From assembly GCF_037038585.1 (NCBI RefSeq), contig NC_092520.1:122854001-122918000 (forward strand): a stretch of DNA of 64,000 nt. Reading direction: 5' to 3'. Source of the stretch: Patagioenas fasciata. Lineage: Eukaryota; Chordata; Aves; Columbiformes; Columbidae. Made by a program: the position numbers and the translations under genes. Shown here one piece after another: positions 60,301-64,000 of this stretch (the stretch's first letter is position 1; each line of letters opens with the position of its first letter). The notes beneath the pieces are model-generated. The model did not search any database. It was not told the origin of the DNA and worked only from the letters and a program-made list of their open reading frames with translations.

Positions 60301-61709
60301 TGCTTTGCAAATAGTATGAATTTGACTTTATTTGTAAAATCTTTGCTAACATTTTTAACAGTTGAAATAATTCATGAAAGTCAAATGCTTTTTGTGGTCT
60401 GTAGCTGAAAACAGATTTAATATGAATTACGTAATTGTTGAAAGAGAGCAACAGATCTAAAGGTGGTGATGGAATGTGTAGAGTAAGTTCATCCCACAGA
60501 GTGCTACCATGCAGTTACTGGTGGCAGAAGAAATCCCATTGTTAGAAAATGTCAAAGATTATTGCAGTAGCAAGACTGCATTGTTGCAGCGTACTGTATC
60601 TCTACGCTCTCTGTATATTTTATTAAATGTTAAGATCTAATATTACATCAAATGTGCAAATGTGGCTATTTTGCCAGCATGACATTACTAGGAACTGCAG
60701 TGTTTTCTTGTATCAGTCTTCCAATGTCACCTGCTGCAATATATTTTTTAGCTTGTGACTGATTTCTTGATCTCTTCAAACTAAACCAAGAGAACTCAAC
60801 AGGTTTAACTGTTAAGCATGAAGAACTGGAGGAGAATTTTTGCTTGAAATATTGAATTTTCTATGGTTTCCAGATATTTTGGACAAATGTCACATACTTT
60901 TGAAAAATTGGTTTTAAAGAGGCTCAGATATTTATTAGAGTGGAGTCTAAAGATGGATAAGTAATGCCATGTTCTTGTTAGTTGTTTCCTCTAATGCATG
61001 CTCATATTTGAAATTCAGTATTGAGGTGCTTCAAAGTCCATAAATGACATAAGCAGCTAAATAAGGCATTCCAGGTGATGGAACTTTAACATTTCTTTAT
61101 TGTTCTGCTTTTTTTTTTTTTTTGTGTTCTGATAGTCTTCATTATGGCAGGAAATCTTCTGTGTTCCCTTGTCACGAGACACTTTTGCTTCTTTTGCATT
61201 GCTTGCTATCTCTTGCAATCCCTTATCAATCTTGATAGCTTGTTCTTTTTCCCTAGAGTGTTTGAAAGGGTAAATTCTGCAAGGTGATCACACTCTGTAA
61301 AAGGAGAAATATAGGCCTTTGGTAAGGAGTGCAAAAATCATAGGATTTGGCCATTAGCTCATGCAGTGTACTTCAGTGTTCAAATTATTATTATTTTTTT
61401 TTTTTTTTAAGACTTACTGCAGATTGAAAGTTTATTTTTTCAGGACACAAAGTAGAAATCTTAAATTAAATGTCGTCTTTCTCCCACAGCTTGGAGTTAA
61501 CAGGAACCGGTGTCAACAACTATTTTTGCAGATGTATTTCGTTATAAACGCTCAGGCTCTGATTTAGAGTCTGACGTGTTCACCAAGACAGAACATGGGG
61601 CTCTTCTGCCTTCTGTGCAATGCTGGTGTGCTTACAGTGCAGCTGGCAATTCAGATGCTAGTACTAGCAGGAATATATCACAGACAGAGACAAGAAAGAG
61701 AAAAACTCA
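57364..61709. other. Intergenic region right of the provirus
   Basis: 4.3 kb with no supportable gene. Open frames at 58229-58558 and 60029-60451 (minus strand) have no recognisable similarity or splice context. Poly(T) at 61110-61124 and 61391-61408. Confidence 0.6.
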
Positions 61710-61930
61710 CCCTGCTTCCCTGAAAATAAGACATGATCTTATATTAATTTTTGCTCCCAAAGATTCCTACATTTTTTACATGTATAGCTGCCTGGACACT
61801 ATTTAAATCAACTTTTTTTACAAACTGTAACTAGGGCTTATTTTTGGAGTAGGGCTTTTATTTTGAGCATCCTCAATCCTGGAAAAAAAAACATGCTAGG
61901 GCTTATTTTTGGGGTAGGTCTTATTTTTGG
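61710..61930 (-). mobile_element. Small inverted-repeat element, copy 2 (inverted)
   Basis: The reverse complement matches 42592-42821 along most of its length, sharing blocks such as 'gaggatgctcaaaata' and 'gtgtccaggcagctat'. Its outermost left repeat seems incomplete, and no TA flank is evident. Confidence 0.7.
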
Positions 61931-62499
61931 TAATTGCCATCAGTAAAGACTGATGAAGAGATGGGTGAGGAAAGCAATTGTGGTGGGCCCATGTGGAGGA
62001 AGGTTGCAGGACAACTGACAGCTGTGACCACAGCAGTGCTGCTTGTTGGAGCATCTCGCTAGCTGAGGAGGGCAAGACATTGAAGAGCAGAACTTGATGT
62101 ATACTGACAACGTCTCCACTGGTGTTAAAATCCTTAATCTGAGATTCTGAGTTTCAGTTTGTGGCTGGTGTGAAGTTAAGCCTCTCTCTGGGGAGGTCAA
62201 TTAGCCCGTATGCCATGTGAGCAAACCTGGAATGCACAGCGATGACAGGTCGATTGCAAGTGTCCTGCTTTTGTTAAAAACAAGATCAGTTTCTCTTTTT
62301 GAGAGTTTTTCTTTCAGCTGAGTTCTTCTTAGTAACTGCACTTTTCTGAAGCTGGATACATGTTTTGGTAGACATAGCAATGGAATGAGAGGTCGCTGAT
62401 AACGATGCACGTCCCCTAAGTGAGAGGGGCAAGGAGGAGCGAACTGAACAGGTGACTAAAACTGACTAACTAAGTATTCCAACTAAGTATGCCTGCCGT
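61931..62499. other. Unassigned sequence
   Basis: No gene or repeat is recognised. The part from about 62440 may belong to the diverged U3 of the adjacent LTR fragment. Confidence 0.5.
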
Positions 62500-62863
62500 C
62501 CCTGTGATCTGAGGCCTAGTGAGAGACCCTGCATCCTTGAATCCAGTTCCGGTCTCCGTAAGGGTCCAACCCAGGACTTCCGGGTGCCTGCCCTGAAGTT
62601 GCTGGAGCAGTGCTGAGCCGTGCCGGGAATTTCAAGATTGTTTTTGTATATTTTGTATTATTTTCTCTATTTTATAAGTAGCATTAGTAAAACATTTTTA
62701 ACTTTTTCCAACTTGCAAGTCCTCTCTGTCCCTTTGCCTGTCTTTGCCCTCCTATTGCCTTTCCTTAGTGGGGAGGGGGACGGTGGCTGAGAAGGAGGGA
62801 AGGGGAGAGGGTTAACAAAGCGTCTGCCACGGTTTATTGTTGCCCTGCGATCAAACGGTGACA
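62500..62863 (+). repeat. LTR fragment of the provirus family, opposite orientation
   Basis: Aligns with the reverse complement of the provirus LTR from 'ctgaggcctagtgagagac' through 'gtatattttgtattattttc' and 'agtagcattagtaaaac' to the end GGTGACA at 62863. It is clearly more diverged than the two proviral LTRs are from each other. The U3 start is missing or unrecognisable and no internal sequence follows, so it is an old solo or truncated LTR. Confidence 0.8.
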
Positions 62864-64000
62864 GCAAGGAATCCTCTTTTTTTAAAAAAAAAAACTAATT
62901 TTCAGCTGCAAGTAGTGGAAAGAAAGGACCTCCTGTAACCGTAGAGGTAATAACCGTGCTCTAACCCCTCTGCCGCGTCTGCGGGACATGCCGAGGCTCG
63001 GCTCGGACCCCGCGGCCAGCGCGGCCGTTTGGTGACACCTGGTGGCGGATTCACCGCTGGCCCGTCCCTGCGCTTGGTCACACACCGCACAGATGAGGCA
63101 CAAACAGCCGCGGCTTGCTCTGGAGAGAGGGGAGGGGGTGCCGACTTTACCCCTTTCGTTGCTGGCCATGAAATGGCCAGACATTGCCAGTGGCTCCCTC
63201 GCCTTGGTCAAAGGGGAGGCCTGGAGGCGATCCGTCAGCCCTCGGTAAGGATCTGAAGGATGTTCTAAAGATTTCAACCCATCCGTGATGTCAAGCTGTG
63301 ATATTCAGGAAACCTGTTTTTCTAGGGTTGTAGAAGGAAGCATTATGGTGATAAGGTGGCTTCCTGGAAATAAAATTTCAGCTGACTTGTTAACAAATGT
63401 GTGTCTTTTGGCATCTGCTTACCTGTTTTTTTTGGGGTTTGTTTTGTTTGTTTGTTTGTTCGTGTTTGGTTTTTTGTTGTTTTTTGGTTTTTTTTGTGTG
63501 TGTTTTTTTTCTTTTTTTTTTGGGGGGGAGGCTGTTTGGTGTTTGTTTAGTTTGTTTTGGTTTTGTTTTGTTTGTGGTTGGTTGTTTTTGTTTGGTTTGG
63601 TTTGGATTTTTTGCTTTTGTTTGTGTGTGTTCTTTTGTTTGGTTGGTTTTGGGGTTTTTTTGTGGTTTTTTTTGCGTTTTTTTTTTTGTTTGTTTATTTG
63701 TTGTTTTTTTTTCCTTTCCTTTTTCCTTTTCTTTTTTTTTTTTTCCTCAGAATGCTTAGCTTAAATGACTCGCATCCTGAAGACAGCACAGTTGGCTGTT
63801 TCTCAGTACTGCCTGTAACTGGAAATCCAAATCACCTCTATCCCTCTGCATCACGCTGTGTTCAAGGTGTACCTTTTTTTTTTAATTTCAGGTTCCCCAG
63901 TCCTCCTTGAAAATGCCAAGGAAACGGACAAATTAAATATATTAGCAATTATGTTTGAGCGGAGAAGTTGGACATGCCCAGCCCATTGCATTTTGCATAG
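62864..64000. other. GC-rich patch and T/G-rich tract, no gene recognised
   Basis: 62940-63245 is CpG-rich against an AT-rich background. 63420-63745 is a T/G-only-like low-complexity tract that ends in a pyrimidine run and ttcctcag. Long frames through the T/G tract are compositional artefacts. The last 250 bp show nothing recognisable. Confidence 0.55.
63420..63745 (+). repeat. T/G-rich low-complexity tract
   Basis: Over 300 bp made almost only of T and G on the + strand (TTTG, TTTGG and poly(T) units), with a CTTTTTCC-type end. Confidence 0.85.

Noticed and set aside
60029-60451. 140-codon minus-strand open frame
   Set aside because: No recognisable domain or exon signals; intergenic.
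63285-63764. Phe/Cys/Leu-rich open frames of 117-159 codons resembling membrane proteins
   Set aside because: They are translations of the T/G low-complexity tract.
1-64000. CRISPR arrays, operons, bacterial promoters, tRNA or rRNA genes
   Set aside because: None seen; the window is vertebrate nuclear DNA and no cloverleaf or rRNA-like segment was recognised by eye.

Overview
This is a vertebrate nuclear window, almost certainly from a bird. The evidence is several 3'-truncated CR1 LINEs ending in ATTCTGTG-type tails, two endogenous retroviruses with ERV-L-like pol genes, intron-split genes with long AT-rich introns, and an adjacent pair of host genes (a ZNF654 homologue followed by a C3orf38 homologue, both on +) in the same order as on human 3p11. 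No bacterial-type features are present.

Layout. Positions 1-31566 hold most of ZNF654. The first exon lies to the left of the window. Eight coding exons (7344-31566) splice in phase to 1147 codons: an N-terminal helical region from seven small exons and one large zinc-finger exon, then a short last exon with the final C2H2 finger. A long 3'UTR runs to poly(A) signals near 35.03-35.09 kb. Intron insertions include a decayed ERV (10922-13244), an antisense CR1 (27684-28413) and a duplicated ~200 bp segment. Positions 35.1-40.6 kb are intergenic. C3orf38 starts in a CpG-rich promoter at ~40.9-41.6 kb and has four coding exons (41174-48767, 323 aa), with poly(A) signals at 50185-50235. Its first intron carries a CR1 and a small terminal-inverted-repeat element.

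About 200 bp past the C3orf38 poly(A) signals sits a complete antisense provirus (50436-57358). It has two 660-667 bp LTRs, a 5-bp target duplication GTGTG, an 18-nt primer binding site of the tRNA-Lys(1,2) type, an open gag, and an open protease-RT-RNase H-integrase with all catalytic residues present. There is no env. The remaining right end (57.4-64 kb) shows no gene I can support. It has a second copy of the inverted-repeat element, an LTR fragment of the provirus family, an unexplained GC-rich patch and a T/G-rich low-complexity tract.

The most unusual features are in the provirus. The Gag N-terminus looks like a multi-pass membrane domain with three N-glycosylation sequons in one loop. 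Gag and pol lie in one reading frame, interrupted by two UAG codons. In the host genes, the last ZNF654 intron starts with overlapping GT donors four bases apart (GTAAGT), and the choice decides whether the last zinc finger is made. A possible alternative terminal exon lies at 23467-23581.
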